Shown here in pieces: positions 1-8,080 of a stretch of DNA of 64,000 bases. Position 1 is the stretch's first letter. Each line of letters opens with the position of its first letter. The DNA is from Desulfomicrobium sp. UBA5193 (GTDB lineage: Bacteria; Desulfobacterota; Desulfovibrionia; Desulfovibrionales; Desulfomicrobiaceae): contig DHWB01000001.1 in the NCBI GenBank assembly GCA_002412965.1, forward strand, positions 148,857 through 212,856, read 5' to 3'. The translations under genes and the position numbers were made by a program. A model generated the notes under the pieces. That model was given only the letters and a program-made list of their open reading frames with translations. It made no database searches and was not told the origin of the DNA.

Positions 1-168
1 CGGTCCGATGAAATAGCGGATTCCCTCAAAAGCCAGACAGAGCCCGTAATGAATGGAGCGGGATACCGCCGGGACCGTGTCCGAGATGGACACCATGGTG
101 TGGGACTTGTCTCGGAGCAGATATCTCGCCTGAAAATCAGCCCATTTGATGCCTTCGAAACCGGCCAT
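1..168 (-). CDS. Hypothetical protein, N-terminal part only
   Basis: The first 56 codons of a minus-strand gene run off the left edge of the window. The start ATG (168-166) is preceded by a good GGGAGG ribosome site. The visible part begins MAGFEGIKWADFQARYLL and has no recognised motif. It lies 149 bases downstream of zwf on the same strand, so it could be co-transcribed with it. I do not recognise the family. The reading frame and ribosome site are the only support, and the rest of the gene is outside the window. Confidence 0.6.
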   Translation of the reverse strand, partial: MAGFEGIKWADFQARYLLRDKSHTMVSISDTVPAVSRSIHYGLCLAFEGIRYFIGP

Positions 169-317
169 GGGACCTCCCGTGGGATGATGAGTGGTTGTCG
201 TTGAATGCGGAACCCGGTTAGCAGCTTTGGTTCCGGACGTCGATCCATGATGCGGACGGATTGCGGTCGTTGGCGCGGGTCATCCGCTGTCCACTGGCCG
301 CGACCGAGTCTCGGTCA

Positions 318-1790
318 TTATTCCGCCCTTTGCGCCGTCCTGGGACCGTGTCCGCCTGCGGGGTAGGTGTGCAGGGTCAGGCTGCGCTCCGGGCAGTCGC
401 AGCGGTCCAGGATGGGGGTCAAAAATCCCCAGCACAGCTCCACCGCGTCCTGCCTCCAGAACAGGGTCTGGTCGCCGGTGATGCAGTCCAGCAGCACCTT
501 GGCGTAGTCGTCCAGACGGCCGAGGGTGGAGGCCGCGCCGTAGTTGAATTCCATGGATTGTTCCTGCAGACAGAGCCGCGTGCCCTGGCCTTTGGTCTGC
601 ACCTCCAGGCGGACCACCTCGTGCGGGTGGATGCCGATCACCAGGCGGTTGGGCGGGATGATCTCACCGTGGGTCTTGCGGAACATGGACACGGGCACGT
701 TCTTGAACTGGACCGTGATCTCGGTGTGCTTGGCCGCCAGTCGCTTGCCCGAGCAGAGGTGGAAGGGCACGCCGTGCCAGCGCCAGTTGTCCAGATAGAC
801 CTTCATCCAGGCAAAGGTGGGCGTGGTGGAATCGGGGTGCACGCCCGGCTCCTGCAGATAGCCGGGCACGGGCTGGCCATCGACCACGCCCGGCCCGTAC
901 TGGCCGAGGATCAGCTGTTCGTCCAGGCGGGTCAGGTCCAGGGGCTTCAGGGCGCGGAAGACCTTGGAGCGTTCGTCGCGGACCAGCTCGGCCTCGAACA
1001 GGGACGGCGGCTCCATGGCGCAGAGGGAGAGGAGCATCATCATGTGGTTCTGGAACATGTCCCGCAGCACTCCGGCCTGATCGTAAAATCCGGCCCGGTG
1101 CCCGATGCCCAGGGTTTCGGCGGCGGTGATGCGGATATGGTCGATGTAGCGCCGGTTCCAGACGGGCTCGAACAGGGCGTTGGCGAAGCGCAGCAGGAGT
1201 ACGTTCTGCACGGTCTCCTTGGCCATGTAGTGGTCGATGCGGAAAATCTGGCGTTCTTCGAAGTAGCGGTGCAGGACCGTGTCGAGCTCCCGGGCCGTGG
1301 GCAGGTCGCGGCCGAAGGGCTTCTCCACGACGATGCGCACGTTCGCACCCTCCTTTTCCCGGCCAAGGCCCGCTTCGCCGAGGGTGGTGGCCAGGGGGAT
1401 GTAGGCGGCAGGCGGAACGGCCAGATAGAAGAGCCGGTTTTTCTGCGTCTCACCGTCAAGCTCGACCAGGGCCGTGGACAAGGTGTAGCCCGCGTCCGCT
1501 TCGTCCGGATCGAGGCGCAGATAGCGAATCCGTGGCGCGAGGTCGGCCAGACAGGACGGGGGGACGACTCCCGCGAGTTTTTCCCCGATCAGGTTGTGAT
1601 ACTGTTCCCCGGTCAGGTCCTTGCGGCCCACCGCCAGAATCCGCGTGTCGTGGCTCAGGAGGTTGTTCTGGCACAGGGAGGCCAGGGCCGGGTAGATCTT
1701 GCGCATGGCCAGGTCTCCGGTCGCGCCGAAGATGACCAGGTTGACCGGGTCGGACTGGGCCGTGATGGAGCAGGAGGGTGACTCTGTCAT
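318..1790 (-). CDS. zwf: Glucose-6-phosphate 1-dehydrogenase
   Basis: Oxidises glucose 6-phosphate to 6-phosphogluconolactone with NAD(P)+, the entry step of the oxidative pentose phosphate pathway, in the cytoplasm. The 490-residue product matches the usual family length. The N-terminal nucleotide site GATGDLAMRKIYPAL and the substrate/catalytic signature RIDHYMAKE are visible. The frame stays open upstream, but the family start is at MTESPSC (1790), preceded by GGGAG; the upstream part is the shadow of the EamA gene. No gluconolactonase or gnd gene is seen beside it in this window. The EamA gene upstream is separated by a terminator, so zwf is probably transcribed on its own. Confidence 0.96.
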   Translation of the reverse strand: MTESPSCSITAQSDPVNLVIFGATGDLAMRKIYPALASLCQNNLLSHDTRILAVGRKDLTGEQYHNLIGEKLAGVVPPSCLADLAPRIRYLRLDPDEADAGYTLSTALVELDGETQKNRLFYLAVPPAAYIPLATTLGEAGLGREKEGANVRIVVEKPFGRDLPTARELDTVLHRYFEERQIFRIDHYMAKETVQNVLLLRFANALFEPVWNRRYIDHIRITAAETLGIGHRAGFYDQAGVLRDMFQNHMMMLLSLCAMEPPSLFEAELVRDERSKVFRALKPLDLTRLDEQLILGQYGPGVVDGQPVPGYLQEPGVHPDSTTPTFAWMKVYLDNWRWHGVPFHLCSGKRLAAKHTEITVQFKNVPVSMFRKTHGEIIPPNRLVIGIHPHEVVRLEVQTKGQGTRLCLQEQSMEFNYGAASTLGRLDDYAKVLLDCITGDQTLFWRQDAVELCWGFLTPILDRCDCPERSLTLHTYPAGGHGPRTAQRAE

Positions 1791-1848
1791 GGAACTCCCG
1801 TGGAGAGGGGTCAGGGTTTTGAAGTTCCAGAAATAGCAGGACGAAGCC

Positions 1849-1888
1849 AAAAGGCAAGCCCCGGCCGCGTTGCCGGGGCGGGCCTTTT
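1849..1888 (-). terminator. Terminator between the EamA gene and zwf
   Basis: An inner perfect 8-bp stem GCCCCGGC/GCCGGGGC (1858-1865 with 1872-1879) is extended by outer AAAAGGC/GCCTTTT arms. On the minus strand it ends in a T-rich tract just after the EamA stop codon. Confidence 0.75.
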
Positions 1889-1897
1889 GACGCCGCG

Positions 1898-2794
1898 TCA
1901 GCGGAAGAACAGGGCCACTCCGGCCAGGGTGACCAGCGCGCCGACGAGGCTGCGCCGGGAGACCTTGTGCCCGCTTAAGTGAGCCAGGCCCAGCGCGAAG
2001 AGGGGGCTGACCGAGATGAGGGTTTGGGCGATGGCCGCGCTGGTCAGCTTGAGGGAGGCCTGTTGCAGCCAGATGCCCAGGAACGTGCCCAGAAATACGG
2101 CCAGGGTGAAGAGCAGCCAGCCGTTTCGGGCCGTGCCGATGGCCCGCCAGGAATCGCGGCGCAGGATCAGATCCGGCTTCAGCAGCGGCAGGACGGTCCA
2201 CAGAACGAGGCTGGCGGCGGCCAGTCGGACCAGGGCGGCCCAGAGTGGAGTGATGGAGGTGCTGACCATGACCTGCCGCGACATGACCATGCCTCCCGCC
2301 TGGCACAGGGCGGCCAGGGTGGCGAAGCCGATGCCCGGCAGGTTCGGCCGCCCCTGGGGCCGGTGTTCCGTGACCACCCAGAGGATGCCGCTCATGGTCA
2401 GGAAGATGCCCGTCCAGGCCCAGAAGCCGATGGCCTCTTCCAGGAAGCACAGGGCCAGGACGCCGGTCAGCGGCGGGGCCAGGGATTCGATCAGGAGGGT
2501 CTGGCTGGGGCCGACGCGCTTTATGGCCGAGAAGTAGGCGCTGTCACCGATGCTGATGCCGACCACGCCGCTGCCCGCGAGCCACATCCACTGCGAGGTG
2601 GTCAGGGTCGGGACCGCGTCGCCGAGGAGAAGGACGGTCAGGCCGAGCATCAGGACAGCGAGCGACCCTTTGATCAGGTTCAGGAAGAGGGCCGGCGCCT
2701 GGTTGCCGGTGCGGGCGTAGAGAAAGGTGGCGATAGCCCAGATGAAGGCGGCCGAAAGAGCCGCGATTTCTCCGGCAAAGGGCGCTGTCGTCAT
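1898..2794 (-). CDS. EamA-family (DMT) inner-membrane transporter
   Basis: A 298-residue, very hydrophobic protein with about ten predicted membrane segments in two halves, the layout of the drug/metabolite transporter (EamA) family. Such proteins usually export small metabolites, but the substrate cannot be read from sequence. Its ATG overlaps the stop codon of the 109-residue upstream gene (ATGA), so the two are translationally coupled. Together with the hydantoinase/oxoprolinase gene they form a three-gene minus-strand operon, which suggests export or uptake of a compound that the enzyme handles. A hairpin terminator follows directly. Confidence 0.88.
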   Translation of the reverse strand: MTTAPFAGEIAALSAAFIWAIATFLYARTGNQAPALFLNLIKGSLAVLMLGLTVLLLGDAVPTLTTSQWMWLAGSGVVGISIGDSAYFSAIKRVGPSQTLLIESLAPPLTGVLALCFLEEAIGFWAWTGIFLTMSGILWVVTEHRPQGRPNLPGIGFATLAALCQAGGMVMSRQVMVSTSITPLWAALVRLAAASLVLWTVLPLLKPDLILRRDSWRAIGTARNGWLLFTLAVFLGTFLGIWLQQASLKLTSAAIAQTLISVSPLFALGLAHLSGHKVSRRSLVGALVTLAGVALFFR

Positions 2795-3120
2795 GCCTGG
2801 GGCAGAAACCCGGTCTGATTGGCGAAGAAGAATTTCGTGTCGAACGGACCGAAGCTGCCGGTTTCGGCCATCAGGGTGAAGTACTCGACCCGGCCGTAGC
2901 GGCGGGTCAGGTGCTCGCGCACGCCCATGCGCTCGTAGTATTCGGATTTGAGGATGGGCCGCTCGCTTTCCGTCAGGTCATAGACCGCGTCCTCGACTTC
3001 GGCCCAGGCGTGGATCACGTAGCCCGCATCGGCGGGCAGCCAGGCGTGGACGACCTCGGCCAGCTCGCTCTCGCTGCATATCTCCATGGCCGCTGCAAAG
3101 CATTGTTCCCTGAAATGCAT
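2791..3120 (-). CDS. Hypothetical 109-residue protein between hydantoinase and transporter genes
   Basis: A small soluble acidic protein, beginning MHFREQCFAAAMEICSES after the ATG at 3120, which has an AAGGAG site five bases upstream. An in-frame GTG two codons earlier is less well placed. The sequence contains WLPADAGYVIHAWAEVEDAVYDL and then a Tyr-rich segment (SEYYERMGV); no signal peptide or membrane segment is visible. The stop codon overlaps the EamA start and its own start lies two bases past the hydantoinase stop, so it is the middle gene of a tight operon. I do not recognise the family. A role linked to the neighbouring enzyme or exporter is inference only. Confidence 0.75.
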   Translation of the reverse strand: MHFREQCFAAAMEICSESELAEVVHAWLPADAGYVIHAWAEVEDAVYDLTESERPILKSEYYERMGVREHLTRRYGRVEYFTLMAETGSFGPFDTKFFFANQTGFLPQA

Positions 3121-3122
3121 GT

Positions 3123-4787
3123 TCACTCCTTGCTGATGATGGTGTCCATAAAGGCCGCGCCCAAGGCGTTGCCGACTTCGTAATGTTCCGGAAAGACCGC
3201 TTCGGTGCCAAGCCTCGCGGCCACCTCGGGCAGCAGGTACGGGGCGGCCGCGCCGATGCCGATGATCCGGGGGCGGACCCGGATTGTGATGTCGAGGAGC
3301 GCGTTGGGCTCGGCCTGATGTAAAAATCCGGCCAGGGCCGGTCCGACCTCGCGGTTGCCGAGGGCGCAGAGGATGGTGGTGGCGATGGTCGAGTACGCTT
3401 TTTCCAGCACCTGCCTGCAGAACGCTTCCGGAGCGAGGCCGAGCAGGCCGGAGAGCACGCGCGCCCCTTCCTGTGCGGGTCTGGCGTTGCCCAGGTTGAG
3501 GCGGCCGAGCACGTGCAGGGCGTCCGTGGGCGTGAAGCCGCAGGTGATGACCTGCCGCGCCCCCTGCAGCCGGGCGATGGCCTTCTCCAGTCTGGATTCG
3601 GCCATGGCCAATTCCTGACGCAGCCGCCAGGGCGTGGCCGGCCCATTTTTTGCGAGCCAGCTCAGGACCTGGTTGTCTCCGGGCTCAACGCCGGGGGCCA
3701 GCTGCACGCACTGGCCGCGCAGGTCCGCGCCGAGCCAGACCTCGGGGCGCTCCATGGCTTCAAGGTCCGTGCCGCCGAGATGGAGGTGGGCCTGGGACAT
3801 GGGCACGACGCGGGCCGGACCGAGGGAAAAGGCGCCGTTTTCGACGCGCACCAGGCTGTCGCCGCCAAGGCCCACGGTGTACATCTCCACGGCCCGCACA
3901 TGGGTGCGCCAGGAGCCGATGGTCATGCCCTCTTCGCGGATGACGGGACTCCCGTCGCGGATGAGGGTGATGTCCGTGGTCGTGCCGCCGACGTCCACGA
4001 TCAGGGCCGTCCCGCCCGCGGCGGCGCGGACGCCGAACAGGGCCGTGGCCGCCGGCCCGCTGGCCACGGTGGCCGAAGAGTTGCGCAGGGCTTGGTCCAG
4101 ATCCATGCTGCGGCAGTCTCCGCGCACGATGCGCACCGGGCAGGACAGGCCAAGGCGCTGCATGGACTGGGCGATGCTGTGCAGAAAGGCCCGCATGACC
4201 GGCAGCAGGCGCGCGTTCAGCACGGCCGTGGCGGCGCGCTCCTGCATGCCGGGGCGGGAGCTGGCCTGATGGGAGCAGAACACGGGCTTGGGATCGAGCA
4301 GCTCGACGGCCTTGGCCGCGATCAGCTCGTGGGTCGGGTCCTCGAAGGCGAGCAGGGCGCAGACGGCATAGGCGTCCACATGTCCCTTCATTTTGGCGAT
4401 GCCCTGGAGCAGGAATTCCATGCCCAGGGGCTCGGCCTCCACTCCCTTGGCCTTGTGCCCGCCGGGGATGAAACGCATGTCCGCCGCCGGAATGTGCAGG
4501 CGGTTGTCGTGGCCGATCACGAAAAGTCCGACCTCCGCGCCCTTGTCCTCGACCAGGGCGTTGGTGGCCAGGGTGGTGGACACGGTGATGAGCCCGATGC
4601 GCTCCGGAGTCACGGCCGAGCGTGTCAGCACCTCTTCCATGCCCCGGCCGATGGCCAGCGCCGGATCATGGGCCGTGGTCGGCACCTTGGCGCTGGCCAT
4701 GACCCGTCCGGAACTCCGGTCGAGAACAACCGCGTCGGTGTAGGTGCCGCCGGTGTCGATGCCGATGACATACGATGGTGTGGACAT
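3123..4787 (-). CDS. Hydantoinase/oxoprolinase family protein (HyuA-like)
   Basis: The family uses ATP to open lactam or hydantoin rings, or carboxylates ketones. The start of this 554-residue protein shows the ASKHA nucleotide fold (YVIGIDTGGTYTDAVV), followed by VSTTLATNALVEDKGAEVG. A second phosphate-binding segment, TALIVDVGGTTTDITLI, lies in the middle. The ATG at 4787 follows AAGGA. It is shorter than full 5-oxoprolinase and no HyuB partner gene is present, so it belongs to the stand-alone HyuA-like group whose substrates are mostly unknown. It is the first gene of an operon with a small unknown protein and an EamA transporter, and is divergent from korAB. Confidence 0.85.
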   Translation of the reverse strand: MSTPSYVIGIDTGGTYTDAVVLDRSSGRVMASAKVPTTAHDPALAIGRGMEEVLTRSAVTPERIGLITVSTTLATNALVEDKGAEVGLFVIGHDNRLHIPAADMRFIPGGHKAKGVEAEPLGMEFLLQGIAKMKGHVDAYAVCALLAFEDPTHELIAAKAVELLDPKPVFCSHQASSRPGMQERAATAVLNARLLPVMRAFLHSIAQSMQRLGLSCPVRIVRGDCRSMDLDQALRNSSATVASGPAATALFGVRAAAGGTALIVDVGGTTTDITLIRDGSPVIREEGMTIGSWRTHVRAVEMYTVGLGGDSLVRVENGAFSLGPARVVPMSQAHLHLGGTDLEAMERPEVWLGADLRGQCVQLAPGVEPGDNQVLSWLAKNGPATPWRLRQELAMAESRLEKAIARLQGARQVITCGFTPTDALHVLGRLNLGNARPAQEGARVLSGLLGLAPEAFCRQVLEKAYSTIATTILCALGNREVGPALAGFLHQAEPNALLDITIRVRPRIIGIGAAAPYLLPEVAARLGTEAVFPEHYEVGNALGAAFMDTIISKE

Positions 4788-5023
4788 GAAAAATTCCTTC
4801 AAGGATGTGTCTTCAGACGCGACTGCCTTAAGTATTTCCCCGTCCCCCGTCCAGCGTCTCGGCAACGCCTTGGGCGAACCGCCGCATGCCCGGGGTGCGG
4901 CGGTTGCGTCACGAACGGCGCTGGGTGGTTGTCTCCACCGTCAAAATATGCAACCAGTGAGAGTATTGAAATTCATCCCGCGCGGAGTGGCCGCGCCCAT
5001 GGGGAAGAACCAAGGAGATATTT

Positions 5024-6718
5024 GTGCGTGACGCAATAGATTTGATCATGGGAGGGGAGGCCGGCCAGGGTCTGGATACCGTGGCCGGGCTGCTGGGAAA
5101 GGCCGTGGTCCGCTCCGGCTGGCACCTGCTCGCGGCCCAGCACGTCATGTCCCGGGTGCGCGGGGGGCATAACAATTTTCGGGTGCGCATCGGCTCAGGG
5201 CCGGTGCTGGGCCCGCCGGACACCTTCCACCTGCTGGCGGCCATGAGTCGGGAGAGCGTGGATCTGCATCGGGACAAGCTGGAAGCGCAGGCCGTCATCC
5301 TGGTCGACGCCGCCTGGGAAATGCCTGCCGAGGCGGGGCTGCTCGGCATCCCCTTTGCCGAACTGGCTCCGCGTCCGGTTTTCCGCAGCGTGGTCTTGCT
5401 CGGCGTGCTCGGTGCCATGCTCGGGATCGAGGCCGCCATGCTGCGGGATCAGCTCTCGGATCAGTTCAAGTCCAAGGGCGACCAGATCGTGGCCAGCAAC
5501 CTGGACGTGCTGGCGGCGTCCATGAAGTGGGCCGGGGAACATGCGCCCCGCTTGTCCATGCCTGAAGCCACGGGCCCTGCCGGGCGGCTGACCATGGACG
5601 GCAATCAGGCCATCGTGCTCGGAGCGCTGGCCGCCGGCGTGCGATTTTGCGGGTATTATCCCATGTCTCCGGCGACCACCATCGCCGAAGGCCTGGTCCA
5701 GTCCGCCGTGGACATGGGCGTGGTGGTGGAGCAGGCCGAGGACGAGATCGCGGCCGCGAACATGGCGCTCGGCGCGGCCTATGCCGGGGCGCGGAGCATC
5801 GTGCCCACCTCGGGCGGCGGCTTCGCCCTCATGACCGAGGCCGTCAGTTTGTCCGGAGTCATGGAGATGCCCGTGGTATTTGTCGTGGTGCAGCGCCCCG
5901 GCCCGGCCACGGGGCTGGCCACGCGCACGGAGCAGGCGGATCTGGATCTGGTCCTGTACGCCGGTCACGGCGAATTCCCGCGCGCCATCCTGGCCCCGAC
6001 GAATGTCGGTGATTGCTTTTACCTCACGCACAAGGCGTTTGACTTGGCCGAAAAAAGCCAGGGGCCGGTGTTCGTGCTCTCGGACCAGTATCTGGCCAGC
6101 GCCGCCCGGTCCGTGGACCCTTTCGATCTGGAGAGCCTCCCGCCGGTCGCGACTCCCGACCTGTCCGATTTCGATTCCGAAAACTACCGCCGCTACAACT
6201 GGTCCGCGCCCGTTTCGCCCCGGCGCATTCCCGGACACGGGCAGAGCCTGGTCCTGGCCGACTCCCACGAGCACAACGAGGCCGGGCACATCATCGAGGC
6301 CGGGGACATCCGGGTGCGCATGCAGGACAAGCGTCTGGCCAAGAACGACGTGCTGTTGCGCGAAGTCCTGCCGCCGGAATATCTTGGCGCGGATGCCCCG
6401 GCGCTGCTCCTGGTGGGCTGGGGCTCCTCGTGCGAAGTGCTGCGGGAGGTCCTCGGCCTGCTCACGGCTCGCGGGGTCAAGGCCGGCTTGCTGAGCTTCG
6501 GTCAGGTCTGGCCGCTGGTTCCGGAGACCTTTCTGGCGCGCCTTGAGGCAGCGGCAACAGTGGTCGCGGTGGAGGGCAACAGCACCGCCCAGTTCGTGGG
6601 ACTGCTGCGCAAGACCACGGGCTTTCACATTCAAAACACCGTGCTGCGCTACGACGGCCGGGCCCTGACGGCCGGATACGTGATGGAAGGTCTGCAGCCC
6701 ATCCTGGAGGCTTTATGA
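5024..6718 (+). CDS. korA: 2-oxoacid:ferredoxin oxidoreductase, fused gamma-alpha subunit
   Basis: Larger subunit of a coenzyme A-dependent 2-oxoacid (2-oxoglutarate- or pyruvate-type) ferredoxin oxidoreductase in the cytoplasm. Residues 1-180 form the gamma domain (MGGEAGQGLDTVAGLLGKA, with a conserved RGGHNNFRVRIG segment). From about residue 190 the alpha (pyrimidine-binding) domain follows, with GYYPMSPATTIAEGL. The start is GTG, fixed by AAGGAG at 5012-5017. The stop overlaps the start of korB by four bases. No ferredoxin-like delta subunit is encoded nearby, so electrons must go to a separate ferredoxin. The exact oxoacid is inferred from family shape only. Confidence 0.9.
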   Translation: MRDAIDLIMGGEAGQGLDTVAGLLGKAVVRSGWHLLAAQHVMSRVRGGHNNFRVRIGSGPVLGPPDTFHLLAAMSRESVDLHRDKLEAQAVILVDAAWEMPAEAGLLGIPFAELAPRPVFRSVVLLGVLGAMLGIEAAMLRDQLSDQFKSKGDQIVASNLDVLAASMKWAGEHAPRLSMPEATGPAGRLTMDGNQAIVLGALAAGVRFCGYYPMSPATTIAEGLVQSAVDMGVVVEQAEDEIAAANMALGAAYAGARSIVPTSGGGFALMTEAVSLSGVMEMPVVFVVVQRPGPATGLATRTEQADLDLVLYAGHGEFPRAILAPTNVGDCFYLTHKAFDLAEKSQGPVFVLSDQYLASAARSVDPFDLESLPPVATPDLSDFDSENYRRYNWSAPVSPRRIPGHGQSLVLADSHEHNEAGHIIEAGDIRVRMQDKRLAKNDVLLREVLPPEYLGADAPALLLVGWGSSCEVLREVLGLLTARGVKAGLLSFGQVWPLVPETFLARLEAAATVVAVEGNSTAQFVGLLRKTTGFHIQNTVLRYDGRALTAGYVMEGLQPILEAL

Positions 6719-7560
6719 TCGACGCCAAAACCTACGGCGAATACGTGACCAGCTGGTGCCCCGGCTGCGGCAACCATGACGTTCTCCTGGCGGTCAAGGA
6801 CGCCCTGGCGCGTCAGGATCTTTTGCCCCATCAATTCGTCATGGTCTCGGGCATCGGGCAGGCGGCCAAGACCGTGCATTACCTCAAATGCAACGGCTTC
6901 AACGGTCTGCATGGCCGCGCCCTGTCTCCGGCCCAGGCCATCAAGCTGGCCAATCCGGAGATGACCGTGCTGGTGGAATCGGGCGACGGATGCACCTACG
7001 GAGAGGGCGGAAACCATTTCCTGGCGGCCATCCGCCGCAACGTGAACATCACCCTCATCGTGCATGACAATCAGATATACGGTCTGACCAAGGGCCAATC
7101 GAGTCCCACGACCATGACCGGGCATGTGACCAAGAACAACCCCCTCGGAGTGGTCGATCAGCCTTTCAATCCGGTGGCCGTGGCCGTGGCCATGCGCGCC
7201 GGGTTCGTGGCCCGGACCTTTTCGGGCTTTCGCGAACACGCCGTGGAGACCATCATCCAGGCCATGCAACATCCCGGCTTTGCCCTGGTGGACATGCACT
7301 CGCCCTGCATCTCCTTCAACAAGGTCAACACCTTCGCCTGGTACAAAAGCAGGTGCAGGGAGGTGAGCCACGATCCGCGCGACTGGGCCGCCGCCATGAC
7401 CGTGGCCTCGACCTTCGGGGAGGAGATTCCCATCGGCATCCTGTACCGCGAAGAGCGGCCGTCCAAGGACGCGGTGCTCCCGCAATGCCGCGAAGGGGCG
7501 CTCTATAGACGGTCCGTGGACATGGAGAGCGTGCGGCGGCGGATGCTGGCCTACGCCTGA
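6715..7560 (+). CDS. korB: 2-oxoacid:ferredoxin oxidoreductase, beta (TPP-binding) subunit
   Basis: Partner of the preceding subunit; it binds thiamine diphosphate and the iron-sulfur cluster. The 281-residue protein shows SWCPGCGNHD near the start and the Mg-TPP motif GDGCTYGEGGNHF followed by HDNQIYGLTKGQSSPTT, all typical of KorB/PorB beta subunits. Translation is coupled to korA through an ATGA overlap. The complex makes acyl-CoA, CO2 and reduced ferredoxin, or runs in reverse for CO2 fixation, as expected in an anaerobe. Confidence 0.93.
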   Translation: MIDAKTYGEYVTSWCPGCGNHDVLLAVKDALARQDLLPHQFVMVSGIGQAAKTVHYLKCNGFNGLHGRALSPAQAIKLANPEMTVLVESGDGCTYGEGGNHFLAAIRRNVNITLIVHDNQIYGLTKGQSSPTTMTGHVTKNNPLGVVDQPFNPVAVAVAMRAGFVARTFSGFREHAVETIIQAMQHPGFALVDMHSPCISFNKVNTFAWYKSRCREVSHDPRDWAAAMTVASTFGEEIPIGILYREERPSKDAVLPQCREGALYRRSVDMESVRRRMLAYA

Positions 7561-7629
7561 TCATCCGGCCGTCTTGCCAAGTGACGGGCATCCGGGTAGG
7601 GCCACAAAAAAAACATGAAGGAGAATTCC

Positions 7630-7911
7630 ATGGCCAAAGCACGTGCCCGTCACATTCTGGTGGCAACCGAAGAGGTTTGCCTGGCTCTGAAAAAGAAGAT
7701 CACTGAAGAAGGCGGAGATTTCGCCTCTGTTGCCCGCGAATATTCCCAGTGCCCGTCCGGCAAGCGCGGCGGCGACCTGGGCATGTTCGGCCCTGGTCAG
7801 ATGGTGCCCGAGTTCGACCATGTCTGCTTCAACGAAGCCGTCGGCGTCGTGCACGGCCCGGTCAAGACCCAGTTCGGCTACCACCTGGTGGAAGTGACCG
7901 AGCGCTCCTGA
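7630..7911 (+). CDS. ppiC: Parvulin-type peptidyl-prolyl isomerase
   Basis: A stand-alone 93-residue parvulin domain that catalyses cis-trans isomerisation of prolyl bonds in the cytoplasm. The length equals that of E. coli PpiC and the sequence follows the family closely: ARHILVATEE at the start, CPSGKRGGDLGMFGPGQMVPEFD in the centre and TQFGYHLVEV at the end. An in-frame ATG lies at 7615, but the AAGGAG site at 7618-7623 points to the start at 7630. A hairpin with a T run ends the transcript just after the gene. Confidence 0.93.
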   Translation: MAKARARHILVATEEVCLALKKKITEEGGDFASVAREYSQCPSGKRGGDLGMFGPGQMVPEFDHVCFNEAVGVVHGPVKTQFGYHLVEVTERS

Positions 7912-7937
7912 GCAGAGGGCGCCGAGCCTGTCTGTGG

Positions 7938-7968
7938 AAACCGGGCTGCGTGGTGGTCCGGTTTTTTT
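7938..7968 (+). terminator. Rho-independent terminator after ppiC
   Basis: Stem AAACCGG (7938-7944) pairs with CCGGTTT (7958-7964) and runs into seven T residues (7962-7968). Confidence 0.75.
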
Positions 7969-7982
7969 GTTGGGAAGGGGAG

Positions 7983-8060
7983 AAGAATGGGACCTATGGA
8001 AAATATGGGACCTATGCACAAAGACCCATACATCCCATATTTCTCATAAGTCCCATTCTT
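7983..8060. repeat. 78-bp hairpin element upstream of mtnA
   Basis: Two 34-base arms (7983-8016 and 8027-8060) are inverted copies matching at 29 positions, with a 10-base loop. Each arm holds two copies of a roughly ATGGGACNTATG unit, so the element is both tandem and palindromic. It lies between the ppiC terminator and the mtnA ribosome site and is AT-richer than its surroundings. It may be a mobile palindromic repeat or a leader structure; it is not part of a gene. Confidence 0.8.
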
Positions 8061-8080
8061 TCTTCTTTAAGAGGTTTTTC

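Noticed and set aside
7983..8060. Hairpin before mtnA considered as a SAM riboswitch
   Set aside because: It is a simple two-arm palindrome of repeated units, without the multi-helix junction or conserved core of known SAM riboswitch classes.
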